In this document: positions 25,342 to 34,975 of the stretch, in pieces | Layout: each line of letters opens with the position of its first letter | How positions within the stretch are numbered: position 1 is the first letter of the stretch | NCBI RefSeq assembly: GCF_012932965.1 | Contig: NZ_JABBXH010000001.1 | Coordinates: 186,001-250,000, forward strand | From: Thalassotalea algicola | GTDB taxonomy: Bacteria; Pseudomonadota; Gammaproteobacteria; Enterobacterales; Alteromonadaceae | DNA: 64,000 nt | Direction: 5' to 3' | Notes under the pieces: generated by a model | The model's database searches: none | What the model was told of the DNA's origin: nothing | Seen by the model: only the letters and a program-made list of their open reading frames with translations | Position numbers and translations under genes: made by a program

Positions 25342-25947
25342 ATGGCTGAAAACGAAGAGATAACACAATATATTGAACAAGCGAGTAACTTTGCCCAACC
25401 AATTCTAATTAAGCTTAGAGCGCTAATTCATCAAGCAGCTCCTGACATCGATGAAGTGATCAAATGGCGCCAACCTTGTTTTGAAAAGAACGGATTAATT
25501 TGTGCCACTGCAGCGTTTAAAAAACACATCAACTTTTCATTTTTTAACGGTAAACATTTAACCGATAAAAGCGGTATGTTTACCGACAACGAAAACAATA
25601 ATTTAGGTTCGATAAAAATCACTTCACTCGACACCTTGCCAGCAGATGACATCATCATCGATTTTATTCAACAAGCCATAGTGTATAACCGACAAGAAAA
25701 ACCGAAAAAAACAGTAACTCGAAAAGATAAATCAACTTTAACTTTACCTAGCGAATTAAAAAAAGCACTTACCCAAAACTGTATAGCGCAAGAGCAGTTT
25801 GAACAAATGAGTTATTCAAAACAAAAAGACTATGTTGACTGGATTAACGGTGCCAAACGCCAAACAACTAAGGAAAAACGCTTAAATACGGCCATTGAAT
25901 GGATTAGTGAAGGCAAAGGAAGAAATTGGAAGTATGAAAACTGTTAG
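25342..25947 (+). CDS. YdeI-like DUF1801 protein
   Basis: 201 residues. The DUF1801/YdhG fold is at about 10-110 (IKLRALIHQAAPDIDEVIKWRQPCFEKNGLICATAAFKKHINFSFFNG). A C-terminal bacteriocin-protection (YdeI/OmpD-associated) segment follows at about 135-195 (LPSELKKAL, FEQMSYSKQKDYVDWINGAKRQTTKEKR). These are small cytoplasmic ligand-binding-type proteins of unclear function. It is read away from the cupin gene and seems monocistronic. No tie to the catabolic genes other than position. Confidence 0.82.
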   Translation: MAENEEITQYIEQASNFAQPILIKLRALIHQAAPDIDEVIKWRQPCFEKNGLICATAAFKKHINFSFFNGKHLTDKSGMFTDNENNNLGSIKITSLDTLPADDIIIDFIQQAIVYNRQEKPKKTVTRKDKSTLTLPSELKKALTQNCIAQEQFEQMSYSKQKDYVDWINGAKRQTTKEKRLNTAIEWISEGKGRNWKYENC

Positions 25948-26029
25948 CGGCTAATAAACAAACGGTATACCAGTAACTATCGGCATACCGTCTGCAGCAA
26001 GTTCATCAAAGATGAACACTAGCGATTGG

Positions 26030-27976
26030 TTATAAAAACTGTTTAAAGAATTGAACAACCGCTTGCTGATAAACATCACGGTTTTCTTTCTTACGATAGC
26101 CGTGCCCTTCATTTAAGGCATTCATATACCATACGTTTTTACCGTTTTTACGTAACTCAGCAACCACTTGTGTAGCCTCTGTTACCGGTACACGAGGGTC
26201 ATTTTCACCTTGAACCACAAACATTGGAATATTGATTTTATCTACATGATTATTTGGGCTGATTTTCTCTAAATGAGCACGCATTTTCGGGTCGCGTTCA
26301 TCACCGTACTCTACACGTCTCAAATCGCGTCGATAAGACTTGGTATTTTCTAGGAAGGTAACAAAGTTAGAAATACCCACAATATCAACCGCGGCTTTTA
26401 AGCGATCGCTATAATGTACAGCACTGGCTAGTACCATATAACCACCATAGCTTCCGCCGATTACCGCTACGCGCTCAGGGTCTAAATCTGGTTGAGTCTT
26501 AATCCAATCAAGTAAAGCACCTATGTCTTTTACCGAATCTTCCCGCTTAAAACCGTTATCTAAATTAATATATTCTTTACCGTAACCCGCCGAGCCACGT
26601 ACATTAGGACCAATAACCGCCGCACCTAATTTGTCCATCCATAACTGATAAGTACTTCTAAACGCTGGTCTAAACTGACCTTCAGGGCCACCGTGAATAG
26701 AAATGATCACAGGTAGCTTATTCTTCACTTTATTTTCAGGCTTATAAACAAAGGCTGGAATGGTGCGATCGTCAAAACTTTTGTAGGTAATTAGTTCTGG
26801 TACTGCAAACTTGCTGGTATCTAAACCACCTACTTCACTATATGTCCAGCGGCTAAGTTTGCCGTATTCAGTGGCCTTTTCACCTAACGCTAAAACGAAG
26901 CTATCGCTAGGTGATTGTGAAGTATTTAATGTTAAACCAAGCTTTGAGCCATCATCACTAAATTCGATTCCACCAACTAAACCAATAGGCAAGCCTTTGA
27001 CCTGAACGAATTCAAAACTTTTAGTATCAAGCAAATAAACGTTATTTAAGCCATTCTCATTCACCGAAAAAGCGGCTTTGTCACCTTTAGGTGCTAAAGC
27101 AAACTCACTAACATTCCAATTAATATCTTTAGTGATTACTGTAACTTTACCACCTGAAAAAGATTTGTAAGCGAGCTGCTGAAACTCACTAAATTCATTG
27201 GTAATAAAAAACATACCTTTGTTATCAGCATCAAAATCTAGACCATAGTTTGCGGTACCTTGTTCGAGATTACCGGCTAAAAGCTGCTTCTTTTTAGTGG
27301 CAACATCAATGAGATAAATCCTCGAATCACTGGCACTGACATACTGTTGCGCAATTAACTTCTTATTGTCATTACTCCAGTCTGTTGGTCCCCACCAACT
27401 GCCATCGGTAGACTCTAAGACAATACTAGCGTTATCAGGTGAATTTGGATCCATCATCCAAATATCATTAGATTTCCCATTACGCCTAGTACTTTGAAAA
27501 GCTAGTTTTGAACCATCGGTATTCCATTGCAAAGCGCCATTTCGTGACTTGCCATCACTTAGCATGGTACTTACACCTGTTTTAGAGTTTAAGGTGAATA
27601 TCTGCGCATATTCATTGCCGCCAGCATCCATAGTAAAAGCGATAAGATCGCTATTAGGTTGCTTAGTTACACTACCAATAGGCTCTTTAAAGAAAGTTAA
27701 TTGATGACGAGCACCACCGGCCATATCGACACGATGTAATTGACTCACTTCACCAAAACGAGTCGACACTAAAATACTAGAGCCATCGTGAGTGAAGCCA
27801 CGAAAAGGAGCACTTCGAACATTCTGATATTGATTAAGATCTTGAACAATTTGTGCTGGAATTTCAGGTACATCTTCCATCACCAAATTGCCGTTATTTG
27901 CCGTTCTTGTTTGAACTTCAGCACTTGCTGTAAAGGCGATAGACAGGCTAAGTGCTAGAACCGTTATTTTTTTCAT
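26030..27976 (-). CDS. Exported S9 prolyl oligopeptidase-family peptidase
   Basis: 648 residues with a signal peptide (1-19, after ASA). An N-terminal beta-propeller of TolB/WD-like repeats (about 50-370; SxxGxxxAFxxx repeats) is followed by a C-terminal alpha/beta-hydrolase domain (about 385-648). The catalytic triad is visible as the serine in GGSYGGYM, the aspartate in QGENDPRVPV and the histidine in EGHGYRKKEN. It resembles acylaminoacyl/dipeptidyl peptidases of marine bacteria that trim peptides in the periplasm. It is transcribed alone and is not obviously part of the catabolic regulon. Confidence 0.92.
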   Translation of the reverse strand: MKKITVLALSLSIAFTASAEVQTRTANNGNLVMEDVPEIPAQIVQDLNQYQNVRSAPFRGFTHDGSSILVSTRFGEVSQLHRVDMAGGARHQLTFFKEPIGSVTKQPNSDLIAFTMDAGGNEYAQIFTLNSKTGVSTMLSDGKSRNGALQWNTDGSKLAFQSTRRNGKSNDIWMMDPNSPDNASIVLESTDGSWWGPTDWSNDNKKLIAQQYVSASDSRIYLIDVATKKKQLLAGNLEQGTANYGLDFDADNKGMFFITNEFSEFQQLAYKSFSGGKVTVITKDINWNVSEFALAPKGDKAAFSVNENGLNNVYLLDTKSFEFVQVKGLPIGLVGGIEFSDDGSKLGLTLNTSQSPSDSFVLALGEKATEYGKLSRWTYSEVGGLDTSKFAVPELITYKSFDDRTIPAFVYKPENKVKNKLPVIISIHGGPEGQFRPAFRSTYQLWMDKLGAAVIGPNVRGSAGYGKEYINLDNGFKREDSVKDIGALLDWIKTQPDLDPERVAVIGGSYGGYMVLASAVHYSDRLKAAVDIVGISNFVTFLENTKSYRRDLRRVEYGDERDPKMRAHLEKISPNNHVDKINIPMFVVQGENDPRVPVTEATQVVAELRKNGKNVWYMNALNEGHGYRKKENRDVYQQAVVQFFKQFL

Positions 27977-28104
27977 TATTGGTCTCCATGTTTTAACTTA
28001 TCCAATCTAGCATAAAAAACTATCCATGCATGCGTTTGATTTTGTTACAGAGTATGGAGAAAAAGGTTAGGGAAAACGTAAGAAGAATATAGTATTGTGA
28101 AATA

Positions 28105-28133
28105 AATTGGCTAACAAACTCACGTTAGCCAAT
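28105..28133 (-). terminator. Hairpin terminator after the EF-hand gene
   Basis: A 10-bp perfect stem (ATTGGCTAAC / GTTAGCCAAT) with an 8-base loop lies 17 bp beyond the EF-hand stop on the minus strand. It is followed by a weak T-rich stretch. Confidence 0.55.
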
Positions 28134-28149
28134 GTTGCCATAATTACCC

Positions 28150-28623
28150 TTAAGCAGTTAAATCGACGGTAGGTATTATTTCCTCAATTAAACTAAAGGC
28201 GTTCGAGACAGAATCCTTTGACTTGCCTGATGCCAATTGCTCCAATGCTTGTTGCAGCTTAGATTGTTGGTCGTCATTAAGGCTGTCATTTTCACTTAAC
28301 GACTCCAACAATGTCGTCAGCATATTGCCACTTTCAGACGGTTGGCCATAACCAGCGTTTTGTTGCCTTTCCTGCATTTTTTCCATTCGAGCTTCCATCG
28401 CTTGCTGATGCTCAGCAGTTGTTACTTCACCATCACCATCGACGTCCATTTGGCTAAACCTTTCCTCAAGTTTGGAAAGATCTGCTCCTTCTGGTGCCGA
28501 AGCAGCCATTTCTTCTATCGTTAACCCTCCACTTTCGTCGCTATCTGCCTGTTCAAAGCGCTCCTGCGCTTTCTCTGGTGACATCATCGGTGGTCGCATG
28601 GGCATGTTGCCTGATACGTTCAT
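28150..28623 (-). CDS. EF-hand calcium-binding protein
   Basis: 157 residues from ATG 28623, which has an AAGGAG Shine-Dalgarno; an in-frame upstream start at 28698 lacks one. Two EF-hand loops are present: DSDESGGLTIEE and DVDGDGEVTTAE, each with the acidic, glycine and closing glutamate positions. A helical Gln/Met/Glu-rich stretch and a Ser/Leu-rich C-terminus follow. No signal peptide is visible with this start, so it seems cytoplasmic, perhaps exported by another route. It is likely a calcium buffer or sensor. It has no functional link to its neighbours. Confidence 0.82.
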   Translation of the reverse strand: MNVSGNMPMRPPMMSPEKAQERFEQADSDESGGLTIEEMAASAPEGADLSKLEERFSQMDVDGDGEVTTAEHQQAMEARMEKMQERQQNAGYGQPSESGNMLTTLLESLSENDSLNDDQQSKLQQALEQLASGKSKDSVSNAFSLIEEIIPTVDLTA

Positions 28624-28863
28624 CTTGCTTCTCCTTAATATTGTTAAAAGCAGCTTTTTATCGGCAAGTTTAAGACCAGTTCTATCCACAGACGTCAAGC
28701 TTTACATTGCTCTTACGTTAACTGACGATTCTTCACTTATCTTTACACTCAAGGCTAATTTTTAAATTAATTTTTTGGAGCACCGCTTACTCAAATTAAA
28801 CAAAGTAAAAAAAAATAGTAGTAATCAAGAAAAGCGGCGGTATCTTGCCACTTTGAAGCAAAG
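28624..28863. other. Intergenic stretch without a gene
   Basis: About 240 bases (300 with the terminator that follows) between the EF-hand start and the membrane-protein terminator. It holds the EF-hand promoter and an A-rich part (28800-28875). A short plus-strand frame here runs through the terminator and has no ribosome site, so I do not call it. Confidence 0.5.
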
Positions 28864-28893
28864 CAAAAAAAAGCTAGCCACTCGGGCTAGCTT
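28864..28893 (-). terminator. Terminator of the 28930 membrane-protein gene
   Basis: A perfect 9-bp stem (AAGCTAGCC / GGCTAGCTT) followed on the minus strand by eight T residues. Confidence 0.88.
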
Positions 28894-28929
28894 AAATGCA
28901 ACATTCACCAGTTGGACGAGGGGGAATTT

Positions 28930-29622
28930 TTACATCGGTTTTACAGCGCCGAAGAAAGCTACGGTAAGAATGCCAATCCAATAGATATATGCTAATCTTC
29001 GACCAAAACGGATTGATTTTTCTAATATTTCTTCAACTTCTGGGTTATCACCTTCTTCATCTAAGCGGCGGAACATGGTAGTCCATTCACGCATAATAAA
29101 GCGCAGCAATAAACCAATAACTAATAATAATGAAAATATAAGCAACTTAATTGAGAACCACTGTTGGCCTTGCTCAGCGAGGAATGGTCCATAGCCCATC
29201 AAAGAAGTGGCGGCACTAATAAATACAGCTGGAATAACTACATAGCGAATCGCCTCGTCAGCTTTAGTTAACTTGATGCCTAAATCAGTTTCTCGCTTAG
29301 CAAAGGCTGCCCAACATAATGCCAACCATGCTGCATAAAATACCCACATGCCGACAAGGAAACCGCCACCATAAGGCTGAACCCCCCAGATATGTCCCAT
29401 ATGCATACCTAACGGTAATAAAATAATAATGCCAGTACGAGCCAAAATATCGATGCGATAAGCCGTTTCCATATGACGACGACGCTCTGCCATCGCTAGC
29501 TTTCGATTAATGACATGGAATGACGTTTGGAATACACCCCATTCACCACCCAACCAATACACCATGGCGACAATATGCACCCAGCGCAAAATTGGTAGCT
29601 CGTACAACTCGATAAATGACAT
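28930..29622 (-). CDS. Integral membrane protein, CopD/DUF2269-like
   Basis: 230 residues with about five transmembrane helices (near 10-28, 58-78, 85-108, 128-148 and 158-180, plus one near the C-terminus). Helix 1 contains WVHIVAMVYWLGGEWGVF, a histidine-bearing helix like those of the CopD/DUF2269 group. Further histidines lie in PLGMHMGHIWGV. These may bind haem or metal. An acidic cytoplasmic loop (RRLDEEGDNPEVEEILEK) is present. The gene is monocistronic with its own terminator. Role unknown. Confidence 0.7.
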   Translation of the reverse strand: MSFIELYELPILRWVHIVAMVYWLGGEWGVFQTSFHVINRKLAMAERRRHMETAYRIDILARTGIIILLPLGMHMGHIWGVQPYGGGFLVGMWVFYAAWLALCWAAFAKRETDLGIKLTKADEAIRYVVIPAVFISAATSLMGYGPFLAEQGQQWFSIKLLIFSLLLVIGLLLRFIMREWTTMFRRLDEEGDNPEVEEILEKSIRFGRRLAYIYWIGILTVAFFGAVKPM

Positions 29623-29880
29623 AAGCAGACCTTATTGTTATTTGCTTAATTAACACTATGAACAAGACTAAATGCCGCAACATTTAGACACATTAACAAA
29701 TGTCAAATTGATCCATTGAATTGAATTTTTGTATCAAAGCATTCAATACTGCCATGGTAAATATTGTAATTAGTAAATTTAAAACATGAAATCACACAAA
29801 AAATAATGCTATATAGAAAAGCACTTAGCTAATTCATCTAAATTAGATATAGTTATTATAAAAAATAGTAAGGTGCAATT

Positions 29881-30369
29881 TTGACAAGAGTCGTTATTTT
29901 TGGGAATTCTGGTTCTGGTAAATCAACACGAGCAAAAGCATTAGCGTCAGATAACAACTTGGCACATTTCGACTTAGATACCATAGCTTGGCTACCAACG
30001 TCACCTCCCCAGCGTCGAGCTATTGCAGAGTCTATTTCCTTGTTAGATCAGTTTCTCAGCCAAAATAATAATTGGGTTATCGAAGGTTGCTACTCAGACT
30101 TACTGACAGCTGTACTTCCTTTTACCGAAGAAATTATTTTTCTAAATTTGCCTATCGAGTCCTGTGTTTCAAATGCAAAACAACGCCCTTGGGAGCCTCA
30201 TAAATATGAAAGTAAAGCGGCTCAAGATGCTAACCTCAATATGCTTATAAAATGGATTAGTCAATACGCTACTCGTTCAGATACCTTTTCTAAAGCAGCC
30301 CACGAAAAATTGTACAGTGAATTTGAAGGAAAAAAAACGATGTTTACGTCTAACCAAGCTAGTGAGTAG
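29881..30369 (+). CDS. P-loop kinase-like protein (adenylate kinase/FlaR type)
   Basis: 162 residues from a TTG start. The N-terminus is a Walker A motif at once (VIFGNSGSGKSTRAKALA), then FDLDTIAWLP and NNWVIEGCYSDLL, as in the small AAA/adenylate-kinase-like family that includes FlaR-type proteins. IIFLNLPIESCVSNAKQRPWEPHKY is a lid-like stretch. It probably phosphorylates a small nucleotide or other metabolite; the substrate is unknown. A GNAT acetyltransferase follows after 59 bp. Confidence 0.82.
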   Translation: MTRVVIFGNSGSGKSTRAKALASDNNLAHFDLDTIAWLPTSPPQRRAIAESISLLDQFLSQNNNWVIEGCYSDLLTAVLPFTEEIIFLNLPIESCVSNAKQRPWEPHKYESKAAQDANLNMLIKWISQYATRSDTFSKAAHEKLYSEFEGKKTMFTSNQASE

Positions 30370-30428
30370 CCAACCTTTCGTTTAATAGAAAATATTCTAA
30401 ATACTTATCAACAGGAATTAAAAACACA

Positions 30429-30842
30429 TTGGATATTTGCATAAAAACCATCAGTCCATCTGTAGCAACATATAACGAACTGAGAAAGAAAGTTGGCTGG
30501 GGTAATACTAGTCCAGAGCAAGCGAAAACTGCACTCAATAACTCATTGTTCCATGTGATCGCCATAAGCAATGAGGAAGTCATCGGTATGGCTCGTGTAA
30601 TTGGTGATGGCGCAATGTTTTTCTACATTCAAGACTTAGTGGTAGATCCAAGTTTTCAAAGAAAAGGCGTTGGCGGCATGCTGATGCAGAAAATAGAGTC
30701 TTATTTAGTTAAATCGGCACTGCCGGGAGTTACTATTGGTTTATTGTCGGCGAAAGGCAAAGAAAACTTTTATCAACGCTATGGCTACAATGTACGAGAC
30801 GGTTCTTTATTAGGTTTAGGCATGTGTAAATTTATCGAATAA
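30429..30842 (+). CDS. GNAT-family N-acetyltransferase
   Basis: 137 residues, apparently starting at TTG. The acetyl-CoA binding motif A is clear: IQDLVVDPSFQRKGVGGMLMQKIE, with Q-R-K-G-V-G as the pyrophosphate loop. This is followed by the motif B region NFYQRYGYNVRDG. It would acetylate an amine of a small molecule, peptide or protein. Target unknown. It is convergent with the CaiB gene. Confidence 0.88.
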   Translation: MDICIKTISPSVATYNELRKKVGWGNTSPEQAKTALNNSLFHVIAISNEEVIGMARVIGDGAMFFYIQDLVVDPSFQRKGVGGMLMQKIESYLVKSALPGVTIGLLSAKGKENFYQRYGYNVRDGSLLGLGMCKFIE

Positions 30843-30852
30843 TGAAAGAAAA

Positions 30853-30879
30853 AACGTCTTCATACTAGCTAAAGACGCT
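30853..30879. terminator. Hairpin between convergent GNAT and CaiB genes
   Basis: A short stem (CGTCTT / AAGACG) with an 11-base loop and flanking A- and T-rich runs. It plausibly ends transcription from both sides. Confidence 0.5.
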
Positions 30880-30885
30880 ATTGTT

Positions 30886-32061
30886 TTACTTTAAGTACTT
30901 CTTTACCTGTTCGGTATGCTCACCTAACGTTGGTGGTGCTTGGTTATATTCAATTGGTGTCTGTGAAAAGTTCACTGGGTTTGCCACCATAGGCACTTTG
31001 CCAGCAGTTGGGTGTTCAAGCTCAAATTGCATATTACGATGCTGAACTTGCGGATTTTCAAACACTCTATCCAAGGTATTGATTGGGCCACAAGGCACAT
31101 GGGCGCTAGACAGTTCTTCTAACCAGTACACTAATGGTTGTTGCTTAAACTGTCTTTCCAATAGAGGGATAAGCTGCTCTCTGTGCTTAACTCTCTGTCC
31201 GTTAGTGGAGAACTCCATTTGATCTGCTAACTCTGGACAGCCAATGATTTCACAACATTTTTTAAATTGTCCATCATTGCCTACAGCAAGCAAAATAAAC
31301 CCATCTTTAACCGGCAGTGCTTGGTAAGGCACAATATTAGGATGTGCTGTTCCTAAACGTTTTGGCACGTTACCTGACACTAGATAATTACTTGCTTGAT
31401 TGGCTAACCAGGCCACTTGCGTATCGAGTAAGGCAATATCAATATGCTGCCCTTCTCCGGTTTGATTTCTATGATGTAGCGCAGCAAGAATACCACTTAC
31501 TGCATACATTCCCGTCATCAGATCGGCAACTGCAACGCCTACTTTCTGTGGACCACCACCGGGTAACTCATCTTTTTCTCCCGTTAAACTCATTAAGCCG
31601 CCCATGGCTTGGATCATTGCATCATAACCCGCTTGCTGTGCATACGGCCCGTCTTGGCCAAACCCGGTTATCGAACAGTAAATTAATCTTGGATTAATCG
31701 CCTTTAGTGACGTGTAATCTAAACCGTATTTAACTAAGCCACCGACTTTATAATTTTCAACAACAATATCTGCTTGCACAGCTAGTTTTTTGATTATTTC
31801 TTGCCCTTGTGGACAAGTAATATCGACTTCAATCGATTGCTTTCCACGATTCGCCGCTAAATAGTATGCCGATTCTGCAGTTTCCTCACCTTGTTCATTT
31901 TTCACATACGGAGGTCCCCAATGACGTGTATCATCACCGGTTGTCGGACGTTCAATTTTCCATACAGTTGCACCATAGTCAGCAAGCACTTGAGTAGACC
32001 AAGGACCTGCGAGAATGCGGCTTAAATCTAATACTTTTATATCAGTTAATGGCCCTGCCAT
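30886..32061 (-). CDS. CaiB/BaiF-type (class III) CoA transferase
   Basis: 391 residues. Motifs of the interlocked-ring CoA transferases are VLDLSRILAGPWSTQVLADYGATVWKIERP, YYLAANRGKQSI, NYKVGGLVKYGLDY and ITGFGQDGPYAQQAGYDAMIQAMGGLMSLTG. The catalytic aspartate is D180 in VAVADLMTGM. It moves CoA from one acyl-CoA to a free acid, as with formyl-, carnitine-, citramalate- or benzylsuccinate-type acids. It is the last gene of the five-gene operon that begins with two MmgE/PrpD genes, and would activate the acid substrate or a product. Confidence 0.92.
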   Translation of the reverse strand: MAGPLTDIKVLDLSRILAGPWSTQVLADYGATVWKIERPTTGDDTRHWGPPYVKNEQGEETAESAYYLAANRGKQSIEVDITCPQGQEIIKKLAVQADIVVENYKVGGLVKYGLDYTSLKAINPRLIYCSITGFGQDGPYAQQAGYDAMIQAMGGLMSLTGEKDELPGGGPQKVGVAVADLMTGMYAVSGILAALHHRNQTGEGQHIDIALLDTQVAWLANQASNYLVSGNVPKRLGTAHPNIVPYQALPVKDGFILLAVGNDGQFKKCCEIIGCPELADQMEFSTNGQRVKHREQLIPLLERQFKQQPLVYWLEELSSAHVPCGPINTLDRVFENPQVQHRNMQFELEHPTAGKVPMVANPVNFSQTPIEYNQAPPTLGEHTEQVKKYLK

Positions 32062-32074
32062 AATGATCCTTTAT

Positions 32075-33451
32075 TTAATTATCGACCAAGGCTTTAATTG
32101 CCGTTGGTACTTGATATTGATAACCTGCGTGTTGCTGCCATTGCTCCGCCAATTGCAGCAACTGGAAATCACTCCCTTGTGGACCAACTAACTGCATTCC
32201 TGCGGGTAATTCACGCTCAGTTTTCATAGGCATAGATACCGCACAAAGCCCGGCTTGATTGGCAAAACTTGTAAGGTCAGCTTGGTTAGGCGGTACTCTA
32301 GCACTCATCGAAAATGCCCGTTGTGGAGTTGTCGGCATTAATAAATAATGCCCAAAGCTAAATAATTTTCGAGCAGTAACAACCGCTTCCTCTAACACCC
32401 TTTCCGCTTTCATCACATCCATAGGCGACTTACTATCAATGTACGACAAGAGTGAGTTTAAGTAAGGTGAAAAAGCCGCATTATTCTTTTGCCAGTCAAG
32501 CTCATGCTCAACTCGCATATCCGCTTCACAAATTATCAACCCTGCTCGCCTTGCAGCACCAAAGTCATAGCCCTGTTCTGCACTAGCACCAAAGTCATCG
32601 AAGCTAAAGGTGTTAATTTCAAAACCCATTTGCTCAAATACTTTCAAGCCTTTTTCAAAGTCTTCAACAATCGATTGGTCAACACCTAATTCTTTTAAAT
32701 TTTCTGGTACTAGTAATCTGGCGCTAGCTGGAAAGTGCTTACTAAAGTGCATAGGTTGTGATTCTGCCGAATGCGGATCAAAGCCTAGCATTATATTAGC
32801 TGCCAAAGTTAAGTCTCTAGCTGAGCGAGCCAATGGGCCTATGTTGTCCATTACCCGAGAACAAGTCACGGAGCCTCGGTTACTCACCGCACCTCGACTT
32901 GGTTTATAACCAAAGACGCCACAATACGATGCTGGAATTCGTACCGAACCCATAGTATCTGTTCCGAGTGCCAGCGGAGACATGCAACTAGCGACTGCCG
33001 CACCTGAACCACCAGACGAACCACCTGAGGTTAAATCAAAATCATAAGGATTAAAGCAATCTCCATAGTGACTATTGTGGTTACTCGCACCAAGAGCGCC
33101 TTCATGCATATTGAGCTTGCCGCTTATATTAGCACCAGCTAGTTTAAATTTTTCTATTACGAAAGCATTTTGTTGTGGCTGAAAGTGACGACGAGTTTCA
33201 AGACCCGCTGTGGTCGGCATCCCCAAAACATCAATATTATCTTTTACAGTAATGGAAACTCCAGCCAGAGGGCCGTTTGAGCTAGATAACTCTGCTGTTT
33301 CTGGCTGATGGATAAAGGCATTTAGCTTAGGGTTTACCTGTTCAATTAACTGCTGCTGAGCAGTATGTAACTCTGACAAACTCAATTGTCCACTACTGAC
33401 CAACTCTATTTGCGCGGTAAAGTCCTGACTCAGTAAAGATAAATCTGCCAT
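32075..33451 (-). CDS. Amidase signature-family hydrolase
   Basis: 458 residues. The Ser-cisSer-Lys triad is in place: K70 in SITVKDNID, S145 in the TSGGSSGGSG signature and S169 in LGTDTMGSVRIP. The family includes aryl and aliphatic amidases, allophanate hydrolase and GatA; there is no sign of the glutamine-tRNA system here. It has no signal peptide and is cytoplasmic. It is 13 bp upstream of the CaiB gene in the same operon. It could release an acid from an amide, feeding the CoA ligase or CoA transferase next to it. Confidence 0.9.
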   Translation of the reverse strand: MADLSLLSQDFTAQIELVSSGQLSLSELHTAQQQLIEQVNPKLNAFIHQPETAELSSSNGPLAGVSITVKDNIDVLGMPTTAGLETRRHFQPQQNAFVIEKFKLAGANISGKLNMHEGALGASNHNSHYGDCFNPYDFDLTSGGSSGGSGAAVASCMSPLALGTDTMGSVRIPASYCGVFGYKPSRGAVSNRGSVTCSRVMDNIGPLARSARDLTLAANIMLGFDPHSAESQPMHFSKHFPASARLLVPENLKELGVDQSIVEDFEKGLKVFEQMGFEINTFSFDDFGASAEQGYDFGAARRAGLIICEADMRVEHELDWQKNNAAFSPYLNSLLSYIDSKSPMDVMKAERVLEEAVVTARKLFSFGHYLLMPTTPQRAFSMSARVPPNQADLTSFANQAGLCAVSMPMKTERELPAGMQLVGPQGSDFQLLQLAEQWQQHAGYQYQVPTAIKALVDN

Positions 33452-33511
33452 ACGTTTATTTATACCTTTATTTATACCGTTAATTAACGAACACTTTGTT
33501 AATTGTTTAAG

Positions 33512-34939
33512 CTACTTAAATCTATTGTCTATCAGTCGAATTGGTTTTTGGCGCACATCAACTTGAGTAAGTGGCGTTAATTCACCTTCGCCGACAAGTT
33601 CAACCTGCACCTCAATACCAATCTTTCGTTTGAGTAATGCTTTATATTCATCAATGATACTATCACGCTTTTCAACTGGCGTACTGACTTCAACTTGGAC
33701 GATCATTTCATCACGACCGGCTTCGTCCCGTACCGCACGACAGATATATTCACCTAGAAATTCATCTCGCTCATCCATCATTGGACCAACACCTTGAGGG
33801 TATATATTGATGCCACGTAATTTCAACATATTGTCTGAACGCCCCATAAAACCGCGGATGCGCATAAATGGCAGTCCCATTTTATTTTCGCTAGTAACCT
33901 CTTCGGTAATATCATGTGTATTGAAACGAATAATCGGATATACATCATCTTTATATAAACACGTAACAACCATATTGCCTTTGTCACCGGGTGAAACGAC
34001 TTGATTGCTATCAGGATCGAGTATTTCTAAATACTGGCAGTCTTCCCAAACGTGCATACCATCGTGATCTGGTCCTTCTGCTGCGATAGTGCCTGTATCG
34101 CCAACACCATACCAATCAAATAATTCTGGTTGCTTTTCAGCATTCCCCCAAGCATTGGCAATAGCTTCACGGCTTTCCATACCCAAGTGGCCAATAATCA
34201 TATCAATGCTGATATCTTCGCCGGGCTTTATTCCTTCTTCTTTTGCGACATCAGATAAGCGTTTGATGTAATCAACAAAACCAACTAACACATTCACGCC
34301 AAACGTTTTCATTAAATTGACTTGTTGCACTGAACGCGTTTCGACACCTGTTCCTGCCGATAAAAACATCGAATTGGTATAGTGGGTTACTGCTTCACGG
34401 ATATAATGTCCGCCATTGATCATGCCATGGCCATAACACGACTGAATAGTTGAACCCGCTTTTAACCCCATAAACCGGTAGGAACGAGCAACTAGCAATG
34501 ATTGAATTTCTCGACTCTTAGGACCAAATAACAAAGGTTGAGGTGTACCGGTTGTGCCACTGGTGGTATGAAACACCAAGGGGGGACGTTGTTCTACTGG
34601 AATATCATCCAAACCATGAAAGTCACCTATTGGCGGATGTCGCTCTACACTATCCATAATGTCTGATTTTGAAATTAACGGCAGCTTTTCAATATCATCT
34701 AAGCTTTTTATGTCTTCTGGTACTAGGCCAGCAGCGCACCATATGCGTTGATAAAAAGGAATTTGCCAAGCCCGCGCTACCACTTTCATAAAACGCATAT
34801 TTTGCAGTGCTTTTAAGTCGGCTTTCGACATGGTTTTAAAGCGATTTAATACTTCGTCACCTAAAGGATAATCGTTAAGCATTTGCTTATAATCAAAGCT
34901 TTCAAAATAGGTGGGATAACTGCTGTTATTTGTGGTCAT
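33512..34939 (-). CDS. PaaK-like acid:CoA ligase (AMP-forming)
   Basis: 475 residues, a little longer than the roughly 430 of PaaK. The adenylating-enzyme core is visible: the P-loop FHTTSGTTGTPQPLLFGPKSRE, the DWYGVGDTG segment replacing YGxTE, RFNTHDI in the middle hinge and RIRGFMGRSDNMLKLRGINIYPQGV, then a short C-terminal lid. Phenylacetate-CoA ligase-type enzymes activate aryl or arylalkyl acids. Together with an amidase and a CaiB transferase it suggests that an acid is made and loaded on CoA. Confidence 0.88.
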   Translation of the reverse strand: MTTNNSSYPTYFESFDYKQMLNDYPLGDEVLNRFKTMSKADLKALQNMRFMKVVARAWQIPFYQRIWCAAGLVPEDIKSLDDIEKLPLISKSDIMDSVERHPPIGDFHGLDDIPVEQRPPLVFHTTSGTTGTPQPLLFGPKSREIQSLLVARSYRFMGLKAGSTIQSCYGHGMINGGHYIREAVTHYTNSMFLSAGTGVETRSVQQVNLMKTFGVNVLVGFVDYIKRLSDVAKEEGIKPGEDISIDMIIGHLGMESREAIANAWGNAEKQPELFDWYGVGDTGTIAAEGPDHDGMHVWEDCQYLEILDPDSNQVVSPGDKGNMVVTCLYKDDVYPIIRFNTHDITEEVTSENKMGLPFMRIRGFMGRSDNMLKLRGINIYPQGVGPMMDERDEFLGEYICRAVRDEAGRDEMIVQVEVSTPVEKRDSIIDEYKALLKRKIGIEVQVELVGEGELTPLTQVDVRQKPIRLIDNRFK

Positions 34940-34975
34940 GACAACTCTCGTTTACTGGAAATACCAAGATGGAAA

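Noticed and set aside
25961-25991. Inverted repeat (ACGGTAT ... ATACCGT) after the DUF1801 gene as a terminator
   Set aside because: The stem is interrupted and no T-run follows on either strand, so I did not list it.
28775-28984. Small lysine-rich plus-strand frame
   Set aside because: It runs through a strong terminator and into the antisense of the membrane-protein gene, with no ribosome site.
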